Shown: piece after piece, positions 26,856-35,353 of the stretch
How the letters are laid out: each line of letters begins with the position of its first letter
How positions within the stretch are numbered: position 1 is the stretch's first letter
NCBI GenBank assembly: GCA_020725465.1
Contig: DYEY01000035.1
Span: forward strand, 33,203 to 97,202
Direction of reading: 5' to 3'
DNA from: Dethiobacter sp.
GTDB taxonomy: Bacteria > Bacillota > Dethiobacteria > Dethiobacterales > Dethiobacteraceae
Length of the DNA stretch: 64,000 bases
The notes under the pieces: generated by a model
Seen by the model: only the letters and a program-made list of their open reading frames with translations
Told to the model about the DNA's origin: nothing
Database searches by the model: none
Translations under genes and position numbers: made by a program

Positions 26856-27872
26856 GTGAGGTTGCAGGATCTGGGTGAATTCGGGTTAATAAACCATCTG
26901 ACCCGTCATCTGCCGTCTTATGATGATACGGTGGTTGTTGGCGTCGGGGACGACGCCGCGGTTTTCAGGGCGGCCGCTGGCAGTTTCATGCTCATCACCT
27001 GTGACATGCTGGTGGAGGGGCGCCATTTCCTGCGGGATAAAATAAGCCCCCAGGACCTGGGGTACAAAGCGCTGGCGGTGAGCCTGAGCGACATCGCCGC
27101 CATGGGCGGCCTGCCGCGCCACGCCGTGATCGCTGTCGGCTGGCCAAAGTATGTGAACCTGGAATACACGGAGAAGTTATACAGCGGGATCCGGGAAGCG
27201 GCGGCAAGCTACGGCGTCAATATCCTGGGCGGGGATACGGTGAAGGCGCCGCAGTTGGTATTGGATGTGACAGTGGTGGGAGAGAGCGGGAGGCCTCCGG
27301 TGACCAGGACCGGCGCCAGGCCCGGGGACGTGCTGGCCGTTACCGGGAGACTTGGCGCTTCGGCAGCGGGGCTGGCCCTGCTGCTGGCCGGTGAAACCGG
27401 CCAGGGGCTGCCGCCGGAGGTGGCAAACAGGCTGGTTGGCGCCCATGTCCGGCCCTTTCCCCGGGTACGGGCGGGATCCGCTTTGGCGGAGGCGGGAGCC
27501 ACGGCCATGATTGACATCAGCGACGGCCTGGCAAGCGAAGTGAACCATATCTGCAACGGCAGCGGTACCGGAGCCGCTGTTTATGCCGACAGGTTACCGG
27601 TGGACAACGACACCAGGTGGGCGGCGGAAAAGCTGCAGCGGGATTGGCTGCAGTGGGCGCTCTTTGGGGGAGAGGACTATGAGCTGCTGGTAGCCTTGCC
27701 GGACAGCGCGGTGGCTGCAGCGCGTCAGGCCCTGGCCTGCCTGGAGGTGGAGTTTACCATCATCGGCGAGGTAACTGAACAGAAACATGGGATACAGATA
27801 GTCGCCGGAAAGGAAACGGTGCCCCTGACGCCCGGCGGCTACGACCATTTCAGAGGTGATTTTGGTGATTAA
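26856..27872 (+). CDS. thiL: Thiamine-monophosphate kinase ThiL
   Basis: About 338 residues from GTG 26856, with GGGGGAGG 7 nt upstream; TTG 26850 is an alternative. It makes TPP from TMP and ATP. The metal- and nucleotide-binding motifs are VGVGDDAAVF, ITCDMLVEGRHF, GGDTVKAP, DISDGLASE and FGGEDYELL. It overlaps thiE upstream and thiD downstream. Confidence 0.95.
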   Translation: MRLQDLGEFGLINHLTRHLPSYDDTVVVGVGDDAAVFRAAAGSFMLITCDMLVEGRHFLRDKISPQDLGYKALAVSLSDIAAMGGLPRHAVIAVGWPKYVNLEYTEKLYSGIREAAASYGVNILGGDTVKAPQLVLDVTVVGESGRPPVTRTGARPGDVLAVTGRLGASAAGLALLLAGETGQGLPPEVANRLVGAHVRPFPRVRAGSALAEAGATAMIDISDGLASEVNHICNGSGTGAAVYADRLPVDNDTRWAAEKLQRDWLQWALFGGEDYELLVALPDSAVAAARQALACLEVEFTIIGEVTEQKHGIQIVAGKETVPLTPGGYDHFRGDFGD

Positions 27873-28650
27873 GCGGGTATTGACCATTGCCGGTTCCGAT
27901 TCCGGCGGCGGGGCCGGAATTCAGGCTGACCTGAAAGCATTGGAGAACATCGGGGTGTTTGGCATGAGCGCCCTTACCGCCGTAACAGCCCAGAATACGA
28001 TGGGAGTAACTGCTATCCATCAGCTGCCGCCGGAATTTGTGGCTGCCCAGATAGATGCGGTTATGACCGACATCGGGGCAGACAGCGTGAAGGTGGGTAT
28101 GCTCGGTAGCCAGGAGGTGGTGGCACTGGTGGCGGACAGGCTGAAAGCTTACCAGGTTGCCAGGGCGGTGATCGACCCGGTGATGGTGGCCACCACCGGT
28201 GCCCTGCTGCTGCGGGAAGACGCGGTGTCGGCCGTCAGGGAGAAACTGGCTCCCTGTGCCTTTGTCATTACGCCCAATCTGTACGAGGCCGAAGTCATGG
28301 CGGGAATGAAGATAAAGGATGAGAATGACCTGCAGAGGGCCGCCCGCGTCATCCATGACATGGGAGCAGCGGGGGTGCTGATCAAAGGCGGTCACTTCCG
28401 CCAGGAAACGGCAGACGACTGGTTTTTTGACGGGCGCCGGCACCACTGCTTCAGCCGGGAAAGGGTGAACACCAAAAACACCCACGGTACAGGTTGTACG
28501 CTTTCTTCGGCCATAGCCGCCTACCTTTGCTTTGAAGAAGATACCCTGACCGCCATCGCCAGGGCAAAAGATTACGTCCACCGCAAAATCAGGCTGGCCG
28601 CCGCCGCAAGTCTGGGTAAAGGCCATGGCCCGGTATGTGTTCCGGGTTAA
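27865..28650 (+). CDS. thiD: HMP/HMP-P kinase ThiD
   Basis: About 261 residues from GTG 27865 (AGAGGTGA just upstream); GTG 27856 is also in frame. It is a ribokinase-fold enzyme that phosphorylates HMP twice. Motifs: TIAGSDSGGGAGIQADLKA at the N-terminus and the anion-hole loop HGTGCTLSSAIAA near 205. It completes a thiC-M-E-L-D operon. Genes for making the thiazole half (thiG, thiS, thiH) are not in the window, so the operon by itself covers HMP synthesis, thiazole salvage and coupling. Confidence 0.95.
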   Translation: MIKRVLTIAGSDSGGGAGIQADLKALENIGVFGMSALTAVTAQNTMGVTAIHQLPPEFVAAQIDAVMTDIGADSVKVGMLGSQEVVALVADRLKAYQVARAVIDPVMVATTGALLLREDAVSAVREKLAPCAFVITPNLYEAEVMAGMKIKDENDLQRAARVIHDMGAAGVLIKGGHFRQETADDWFFDGRRHHCFSRERVNTKNTHGTGCTLSSAIAAYLCFEEDTLTAIARAKDYVHRKIRLAAAASLGKGHGPVCVPG

Positions 28651-28663
28651 AAACTGATTTTAA

Positions 28664-28690
28664 AAAGGACATATATGTGTCCTTTATTTT
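28664..28690 (+). terminator. Terminator after the thi operon
   Basis: AAAGGACA / TGTCCTTT stem with a 6-nt loop, followed by ATTTT. It separates thiD from the SbcD-like gene. Confidence 0.7.
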
Positions 28691-28742
28691 ATGTTAAACT
28701 GAATACAGGTTTTTTTAATTAAGCACTCAGGAGAGGATGCCG

Positions 28743-29855
28743 ATGAAAGTGTTACATACCGCCGACCTGCACCTGGGTATGACCTACGGACCAAGGCCTT
28801 ACCCGGACAGGTTAAGGGAAAGGCTGATCGAGTCCAGGTTTTTGGCACTTGAGCGCCTGGTGGAGACGGCCAACCGTGAGAGGTGCGGTATGCTGGTGGT
28901 GGCCGGGGACCTGTTCCATCGCCCCAACGTTAAAAGGGACACCGTGCTCAGGGTGATTGATATCCTGTCCGGCTTTACCGGCAACTGTGTTGCGGTGCTG
29001 CCGGGGAACCATGACCACTTTGACGGGTTTGGCACAACCTGGAAGGATTTCCGGGAAAACGCCACCGACAGCCTGCTTTTGCTGGAAGAAACCCGTCCCT
29101 ACAGTCTGGAAAACTACGGGTTGGACGCGGTTCTTTACCCGGCGCCCTGCCACAGCAGACACAGCCGGGAAAACAGGCTGGGATGGCTAAAAGAATGCCA
29201 CCGTCCGCCGGCGCGCTGGCACCTGGGGGTGGCCCACGGTTCGCTGAAAGGCGTGTCACCGGATTTTGACCGGCAATACTTCCCCATGGAAGCCGGGGAG
29301 CTGCTGGCAACCGGCCTCCACCACTGGTTTCTCGGCCATACCCACCTGCCTTACCCGGGAGCGGCGGAGGTGAAAAGCTGCCGGTTCACCATCAGCGGCA
29401 CTCCCGAGCCGGATGGCTTTGACTGCCGGCACGAAGGCAGCGCCTGGCTGGTGGAGTTCCCTGAAAACGGGGAAACCCGGGCGGTTTTGTTAAAAAGCGG
29501 TATGTACCGTTTTCTAGACTTAAAAAAAGAGCTGGCCGGCCTGGCTGACCTTGACCGGCTGGAGAACGAACTGGGGGTAAAGGCGGAACAGGCACTGGTC
29601 AGGCTCACTTTGTCGGGCGTACTGCCCGGGGACCAATTTCCCACCAGGGCAGCCAAACTGGAGGAGCTGCGCGCATCTTTTGCTTACCTGGAGTATGACG
29701 ACAGCAACCTGCTGGCCGAAATAACTGCCGAAACCATTGCCGCCGAGTTTCCTGCCGGTTCTTTCCCCGGCCTGCTCCTGACCGGCCTGGCTGAAAAAGG
29801 GGAGCCTTTGGCGCTGCAGCTGGCCTATCAGCTGATAAAGAAGGTGAGAAAATGA
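28743..29855 (+). CDS. SbcD/YhaO-like metallophosphoesterase (Mre11 family)
   Basis: About 370 residues. ATG 28743 is preferred because AGGAGAGG lies just before the alternative ATG at 28737. All Mre11-type phosphoesterase motifs are seen: HTADLHLG, VAGDLFHRP, LPGNHDHFD, VAHGS and GHTHLP. The enzymes use two metal ions to trim DNA ends. The next gene is an SMC-like ATPase overlapping by 4 nt (ATGA), so the two form an SbcCD/Rad50-Mre11-type complex. Length and the partner suggest the YhaO branch rather than classical SbcD. Confidence 0.85.
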   Translation: MKVLHTADLHLGMTYGPRPYPDRLRERLIESRFLALERLVETANRERCGMLVVAGDLFHRPNVKRDTVLRVIDILSGFTGNCVAVLPGNHDHFDGFGTTWKDFRENATDSLLLLEETRPYSLENYGLDAVLYPAPCHSRHSRENRLGWLKECHRPPARWHLGVAHGSLKGVSPDFDRQYFPMEAGELLATGLHHWFLGHTHLPYPGAAEVKSCRFTISGTPEPDGFDCRHEGSAWLVEFPENGETRAVLLKSGMYRFLDLKKELAGLADLDRLENELGVKAEQALVRLTLSGVLPGDQFPTRAAKLEELRASFAYLEYDDSNLLAEITAETIAAEFPAGSFPGLLLTGLAEKGEPLALQLAYQLIKKVRK

Positions 29856-32278
29856 TTCTGCGGAGCGTGCAGCTGGATATTTTCGGTGCCAAAAGCGGGG
29901 AAAAGCTGGAATTTGACCACGGCCTGAACGTGGTGCTGGGGCCCAACGAGGCGGGAAAAAGCACGCTGGTCAACGCTCTCTTTGCAGCACTGTTCATTAA
30001 AACGGACATTCACCGCCGCTCGGTGGAATGGAACAACCTGCTTGGGAAGTTCATGCCCTATCCCCACGGTGACCATCTGGCCGTAACGGTGTGCTTTTGC
30101 TGCGGAGAGGGGAGAGAGTATACCCTGAAGCGAAGTTGGGGGGCGGGCCGGGGGGCGGTGCTGATTCTGCCGGACGGCTCCCGTATCAGGGACGAAGAGT
30201 CGCTGCAACAGATGCTGAACCGGATTTTGGGCCTGGGCCGGGGTACCTATGAAGGGGTACTGTTTGCCCGGCAGGATGAAATGCTGAAAACAGTGGAACT
30301 GTTAAAGGGAAACCGGGAAGCGGTTTCCACCCTCAGCGAAGCACTGAGAGCCGCGGCTTTTGCCGCGGGCGGTGTCTCCCTGGATGACCTGAGGCAGGTC
30401 ATTGAGGAAGAAAAGAAAGAGCTGCTGGGTAACTGGGACCTGGAGCGGGACCGGCCCAAAGGCAACCGGGGCATAGACCAGCCCTGGGTCCGTGGGGTGG
30501 GTGCCATACTGGATGCCTTCTACCGGGCAGAGGCCGCAGGAAGAAGCCTGAAACAGGCGGAAGCGGCGGAAAAAGCGGTGGAAGAGCTGCGCGGCCGGCT
30601 GCGAAACATACGTGCTGAACTGGAACGGCTGCGCCCTGTTTTGGCCGACATGGAAAAAAAGGAAGCAGACATCCGGCGGCGCCGTGAGCTGGAACCCCGG
30701 TTGGCGTTATTGGCGGAAAAAGAAAAAAAACTGAAAGAACTTAATGAAGAGTGGCCCAAAACCAAAGAAAGAGCCTTGCTGCTGGCAGGTAACCTGAAAG
30801 AAGCGCAGCTGCGCCTGTCCGCACTGGAAGGGGAACTGGCGGAAGCGGTGTCTGTGGCGGCGGGAAGGGAGAAGCGGGCGCTGCTTGCCGGGGCCAGGCC
30901 GCTGCAGGCTGCCCTCCGGCAGCGGGAAGAAGAACTGTCCCGGCTGGCTGTGGTTACCGGCGAAGACTTAAAGACAATGGAAGAATACCGGACGCAGGCT
31001 GACCGGCAGAAGGCGGTGCTGGAGGCCATGAAGCTGAAAGCGCTGCTGAGGTCGGCCCTGCCGCTGGAGATGACCGTCTGTGCCGGCCTTTCTGAGCCGG
31101 AAACCGTAACTGTGTCCGGGGAGCTGTCATTTGACGCCCAGGGACGCCTTACCCTGGAAACCGCTGAGTGGAAGGTGGAGGTGCAGTCCGGTGAGGGTGA
31201 TGTGTCAGCCATTATCGGCGCAATAAGGGCGGCGGAACAAGCCCTGCAGGGGAAGCTGACCGCACTGGGGACAGACAGCGTGGAGACGGCGAGGGTGATT
31301 TGGGCTAAGAGAGACGGATTGGAGCGTGACATAAGGGAGCTGAAGATTAAGCTTGGGTCTTTGCTGAAGGACCAAAGCTTTGCCGCGCTGGAAAGCGAAG
31401 TGGCCGCCCTGCCGGAGGATAAGGCCGTCAGAGAGCCCGCTGTTGTGATGGAGGAAATCAACGGAATGAAAATTTCCGTACAGCTGACAATGGAAAAACT
31501 GGCAGAGCTGGAAAACCGGCTGCGGGGGTGGGAAGAGAGTTTTGTTTCCCCGGAAACGGTGCTGGATGAGCTGGTTACGCTGAAAAGTCAGGCTGAGGGG
31601 ATAAAAAAAGAGCTGGCTGCCCTGTCACCTTTGCCGGCGGAATATGATACGCCGGAAGGCTTCCTCAAAGCCTTGGCTGCCTTACGCGAAAAGGCCAGGG
31701 AACTGGGAGAAGAAGAGGCCCGGCAGAAGTATAACCTGGCCCGGGAGGAAAGCAGCCTGCCTGAATATTCACCGGAAGAGCTGCGTGAAAGTCTGGCCCT
31801 GCAACTGGAGCGGCTTGCGCGACTGAAAAAGAGGGCCGTGGCGTTGCTGGCAGTGGAAGAAGAGTTCGAGCGGCTGTCATCCGCCCTGGACCGGCATACT
31901 TTCCTGCCGTTGGAGCAGGTTTTTGTCCGCTATCTTGCTCCCTTTACCGGTAACCGTTATGACGGGGTGCAGCTGGATGGACCGTTGCCGGTGGGCGTAA
32001 TGGCGGGAGGGAGGAAACTGCCCCTGGAACTGCTTTCCACCGGTACCACCCGCGGTTTGGCGCTGGCCCTGCGGCTGGCGGTGGCGGAGCATCTGCTGCA
32101 CGGCAGAGCCGGTTTCATGGTCATGGACGACCCGCTGGTGGACCTTGACCCGGACAGGAAAATAGCGGCGGCGCAAACCATAAGGCAATACTCCGCTTCC
32201 AGACAGCTAATCGTCACCACCTGCGACCCGTCCACTGCCGCACTGCTGGGCGGACGGGTTATCCCGATGCAGGTTTAG
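29852..32278 (+). CDS. SbcC/YhaN-like SMC ATPase without a zinc hook
   Basis: 808 residues, shorter than SbcC (over 1,000). Walker A GPNEAGKST is at 30-38. The signature region LLSTGTTRGLALAL and Walker B MVMDDPLVDLD are near the C-terminus. Two coiled-coil arms lie between them. At their tip (about 405-450) there is no CxxC zinc hook; instead a short beta-rich stretch (MTVCAGLSEPETV, then SGELSFDAQGRLTLETAEW) is seen. It is translationally coupled to the phosphoesterase. Probable role: ATP-gated control of DNA-end processing. YhaN-like proteins share the missing hook. Confidence 0.85.
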   Translation: MILRSVQLDIFGAKSGEKLEFDHGLNVVLGPNEAGKSTLVNALFAALFIKTDIHRRSVEWNNLLGKFMPYPHGDHLAVTVCFCCGEGREYTLKRSWGAGRGAVLILPDGSRIRDEESLQQMLNRILGLGRGTYEGVLFARQDEMLKTVELLKGNREAVSTLSEALRAAAFAAGGVSLDDLRQVIEEEKKELLGNWDLERDRPKGNRGIDQPWVRGVGAILDAFYRAEAAGRSLKQAEAAEKAVEELRGRLRNIRAELERLRPVLADMEKKEADIRRRRELEPRLALLAEKEKKLKELNEEWPKTKERALLLAGNLKEAQLRLSALEGELAEAVSVAAGREKRALLAGARPLQAALRQREEELSRLAVVTGEDLKTMEEYRTQADRQKAVLEAMKLKALLRSALPLEMTVCAGLSEPETVTVSGELSFDAQGRLTLETAEWKVEVQSGEGDVSAIIGAIRAAEQALQGKLTALGTDSVETARVIWAKRDGLERDIRELKIKLGSLLKDQSFAALESEVAALPEDKAVREPAVVMEEINGMKISVQLTMEKLAELENRLRGWEESFVSPETVLDELVTLKSQAEGIKKELAALSPLPAEYDTPEGFLKALAALREKARELGEEEARQKYNLAREESSLPEYSPEELRESLALQLERLARLKKRAVALLAVEEEFERLSSALDRHTFLPLEQVFVRYLAPFTGNRYDGVQLDGPLPVGVMAGGRKLPLELLSTGTTRGLALALRLAVAEHLLHGRAGFMVMDDPLVDLDPDRKIAAAQTIRQYSASRQLIVTTCDPSTAALLGGRVIPMQV

Positions 32279-32338
32279 GGATAAAAGCCAAATACCTGCC
32301 TTTGCTAAAGCAGACTGATGGGAAAAGGAGTTTGAAAA

Positions 32339-33364
32339 GTGGACAAAAACAGAAGCTCTTGGTTAATAGGCGAAAAATTTTATTGTATTTTTTGTGGTTC
32401 TACTGTGGGCCAGATCAGTGACCGGACAGAACAACCTGTAAAAGCAGTCTTTTATTGCCCGGGATGTAAGGTAAATTATTGCGATCAGTGCAGCTATGAA
32501 GAAGAAACCGACGGAATTACCACACAAAGATGCCTGCGCTGTGACAGCCGGGTAGAAAAATGTGAGGAACAGGCAGGTAACAGCGGAGGAGCGAATAAAA
32601 CGGGCATAATTCCGGTTGATATAAAAAAGGGCCTTGAGGACAAGATCAGAGAGGGTTATAGGCTGCTGTCACGCGGCGCCTGTCAGGAAGGGTGTGATGT
32701 CTGGCTCGAGGTCTGGAAAACCGTTGTTGCTGCCATGGATACATACGGCATTGAATATATAGAGGATTTTGACAAAAAGTTCAGAGGTAAAGAAAGCATA
32801 TATAACTGGGCCTCCGACTTTGAAATGGAACTGGGAAACGCCGCCCGGGACAATAAAGACTATGCGGTGGTACGTATTGATTTCTGCCGGGAGTACACAG
32901 AGCGGTATAGGGACCAGACTGACTTAAATATTTTAAACATGAAAGTAGCCATAGCCGAATCACATTATCTGTTAGGCCGCGAAGAAGAGGGAGAGCGGCT
33001 TTTTAGAAAATTCCTTGAAGAGAACCCCACCTGGGGCTGGGGCTGGATCAGCTGGTCAGACATATACCGCTATGTCCATGAGGAGAACGCGGACAGCAAC
33101 AAAGCCGTTGACATCCTGAAAAAAGCGTTGGCGGTGGAAAATCTGCAGGACCGCGAGGAGGTAAAGCTGAGATTAAAAGAGCTCTATTATGATTTGGGGA
33201 TGACCAAAGAGGGTGATGCTATAGTCGTCAACCACAGGCAAAGGAAGCAATTTCGGGAACATAAATTTAAGCTGCCCTCCGTAAGAGTGGTAAAAGTGGG
33301 CAGAAATGAGCCGTGTCCCTGTGGCAGCGGGAAGAAGTACAAGAAGTGCTGTGGGGGACTTTGA
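32339..33364 (+). CDS. Zinc-finger/TPR protein with C-terminal SEC-C motif
   Basis: 341 residues from GTG 32339 (AAAAGGAG upstream). The N-terminal 80 residues carry four CxxC pairs (CIFC, CPGC, CDQC, CLRC), likely a double zinc ribbon. The middle is helical and TPR-like (about 200-290: [20 protein letters not shown]). The last 20 residues, [16 protein letters not shown], are a textbook SEC-C zinc motif as found at the SecA C-terminus. The function is unknown. SEC-C proteins often bind ribosome- or secretion-related partners. It resembles the gene at 2161 in plan but not closely in sequence. Confidence 0.75.
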   Translation: MDKNRSSWLIGEKFYCIFCGSTVGQISDRTEQPVKAVFYCPGCKVNYCDQCSYEEETDGITTQRCLRCDSRVEKCEEQAGNSGGANKTGIIPVDIKKGLEDKIREGYRLLSRGACQEGCDVWLEVWKTVVAAMDTYGIEYIEDFDKKFRGKESIYNWASDFEMELGNAARDNKDYAVVRIDFCREYTERYRDQTDLNILNMKVAIAESHYLLGREEEGERLFRKFLEENPTWGWGWISWSDIYRYVHEENADSNKAVDILKKALAVENLQDREEVKLRLKELYYDLGMTKEGDAIVVNHRQRKQFREHKFKLPSVRVVKVGRNEPCPCGSGKKYKKCCGGL

Positions 33365-33399
33365 TTCGTTCGGTCCTTTGAAGCTTACTCCCCGGGCAG

Positions 33400-33561
33400 C
33401 AATGCAACGGTGGAGAATACCGGTTGCCTTGTAATGGTTGCAGCAACCGCCGGGTACCCGCTGGCGGAGGCAGCAAGCTGCCAGGAGTGGGAGAAGGCTT
33501 TATTATTAAAAAACAGGGTGCCGGCAGAAAAGATTGTGTTGAATAACCCGGCCCAATTTTA
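33400..33561 (+). other. Possible gene scrap between convergent genes
   Basis: An open frame without a clear start ends in TAG at 33559-33561 and encodes ATVENTGCLVMVAATAGYPL followed by EKALLLKNRVPAEKIVLNN. It looks coding in composition, but I cannot name the family. It lies between the SEC-C gene and the LuxR-type gene. Confidence 0.25.
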
Positions 33562-33568
33562 GCTTGTT

Positions 33569-35188
33569 TTATTTCAGGGGCACATCAAGTTTTTTAAGCA
33601 CCCACAGAGCAAATTCCTTTGCATTGAGATTGCCGGTTTTGCGAAGCAGGCTGCGCATGTGGGTTTTCAGCGTGTTTTTTGTTATTGTGCATATTTCCGT
33701 TATTTCCCCGGTGGACCGGCCCTGCAGCAACAGTACGGCAATCTCCTTTTCCCGGGCGGTCAGGTTATATGTATCCAGCAACAACTCAAGCTTTTGTCCG
33801 GAAATGTCCGCTTCATTTTGCCGGTCGTCCCCGAAAAAAACAGAATTTTTCAGGTGTTCTCCAAAATCGGTTTCAGAGGAAAAGTTTCCTCTGCCGTATG
33901 TTTTGAAAATATCTGTCAGCGTAACGGCCGCCAGCAGGAAAATCACCGCCGCCAGGAAAGGATACGGCGGCTTTATTATTTCAGGCGGGGCGAGCAGCAG
34001 AGGCGAGAACCCTGCCAGCGCGTACAAAACCAGGGGCAGGCCGGTCAGGCGCAAAACATCGGGCCGGTAATTCAGACTCAGAGCCAAAACCGCAATCCAG
34101 AAGAAGACATCCACCGATGCCTGGGCCCCCTGCAGCAGCAGGAAGGAGATAAATGCGGTATACATATTATTCGTCAGCGCAAATACGGCCACGCTCAGCC
34201 CGGACAGGACAAGAGAGAGAAAGAAGAGGCGCTCGGGCGCCTTGCGCGCCGCCAGATAAGCGGTAATCAGGGCGGCTGCTCCATAAACAGCGGTTCCTAA
34301 GACGCCAAGCAGGTTCTGAGGCAAATAAATGCGGCCGTTATGGGCCACAATTACAAATGTTCCCGGGGACACCCACGCCGCGGGCGGGAGGGAGATATAC
34401 TGCTGCAGTCCTGCGAATGTTTGTGCGGAAGCCAGTAAAATAAACAGTATTGCGCCGGCCAGAGTCAGCCAGCGCCCGATACCGGGCAACGTGTAGCGGA
34501 GATTGCCGCGTTCAGGTAACGTCCTGTCGTCAGCCATTATCTTAAAGGTGCCAAAGTGCGGCAAAACCCACATTAACGGAAGCAAAGCGGTTAAAAAAAC
34601 CAGTGCCTGAGGAGGCAGGATTCCCGTCATGGCCGCTGCCGGCAAATGGAAAACAGCGGCGGCTGACATGGACAGGCCGGCGGCCTTGGGGATTTTTCCC
34701 ACTGGCACCGAAAGAAACAGCTTACTGCAGCCGGTCAGGGCAATGCCGGCGCCTGTCCCGCAGATGATTCCCAGCGTGGCCCAGTATGCGGGCGAAACAA
34801 AGACGAGGGCGAAGGTGGCGAGGGCAGCGGCAACAGAGGCTCCCACCGGCAGGGCAAAGAGCAAACGGTCAGTGGCCGTCTCCCGGCAGCCTGCCGTCGC
34901 GCGGCTGCCGGATACATCTGTATGCGGTCCGCGGTTACGCCGCATTATTATCTGAGGCCACAAAAGCAGCGTGAAAACCAGGGCCACCAGCCAAGGGAAC
35001 TGGAAAAGCGCAGGAGACGCTCCGTAAGTCACAGCAAACGGTATCAGCACCGGCGCGTAGACGACCAATGACCAGGCCCACGCAAAATAGCTGCCGATTA
35101 TCGCCGTGAAGTACAGTGTCCCGTCATTGACGGTAGTCGGCGAACCTGAGCCGGGCAAGCAGCCAGCTTTGTCATTTAACAAATTCAA
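33569..35188 (-). CDS. Multi-pass membrane protein with C-terminal LuxR-type HTH
   Basis: 539 residues. Around 12 hydrophobic segments fill residues 30-440, like an MFS-type sensor domain. They are followed by a LuxR/GerE helix-turn-helix (LTAREKEIAVLLLQGRSTGE and TKNTLKTHMRSLLRKTG, about 470-525). Membrane-bound LuxR regulators of this plan are known from anaerobic Firmicutes and Actinobacteria but are rarely characterised. It is transcribed divergently from the giant SLH gene across a 165-bp gap, so control of that gene is a reasonable guess (inference). No signal peptide. Confidence 0.75.
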   Translation of the reverse strand: MNLLNDKAGCLPGSGSPTTVNDGTLYFTAIIGSYFAWAWSLVVYAPVLIPFAVTYGASPALFQFPWLVALVFTLLLWPQIIMRRNRGPHTDVSGSRATAGCRETATDRLLFALPVGASVAAALATFALVFVSPAYWATLGIICGTGAGIALTGCSKLFLSVPVGKIPKAAGLSMSAAAVFHLPAAAMTGILPPQALVFLTALLPLMWVLPHFGTFKIMADDRTLPERGNLRYTLPGIGRWLTLAGAILFILLASAQTFAGLQQYISLPPAAWVSPGTFVIVAHNGRIYLPQNLLGVLGTAVYGAAALITAYLAARKAPERLFFLSLVLSGLSVAVFALTNNMYTAFISFLLLQGAQASVDVFFWIAVLALSLNYRPDVLRLTGLPLVLYALAGFSPLLLAPPEIIKPPYPFLAAVIFLLAAVTLTDIFKTYGRGNFSSETDFGEHLKNSVFFGDDRQNEADISGQKLELLLDTYNLTAREKEIAVLLLQGRSTGEITEICTITKNTLKTHMRSLLRKTGNLNAKEFALWVLKKLDVPLK

Positions 35189-35353
35189 GACCTGAGCCTC
35201 CGGTTTATGGAATATATATTACCTGGTCAGTTCGACAAAAAAACGGTAAAATCCTTTCCTGATACCGGTAAATCATCCCTGGGGGTGATAGGCAGGGAGG
35301 TGTCCTCTTGTTAACATATAGGCAAAAGCAGACAGACAGGGGATGATTTGTGG

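Noticed and set aside
27850..28626. 258-codon minus-strand frame opposite thiD
   Set aside because: Shadow of a GC-rich gene whose plus-strand product has all ThiD motifs.
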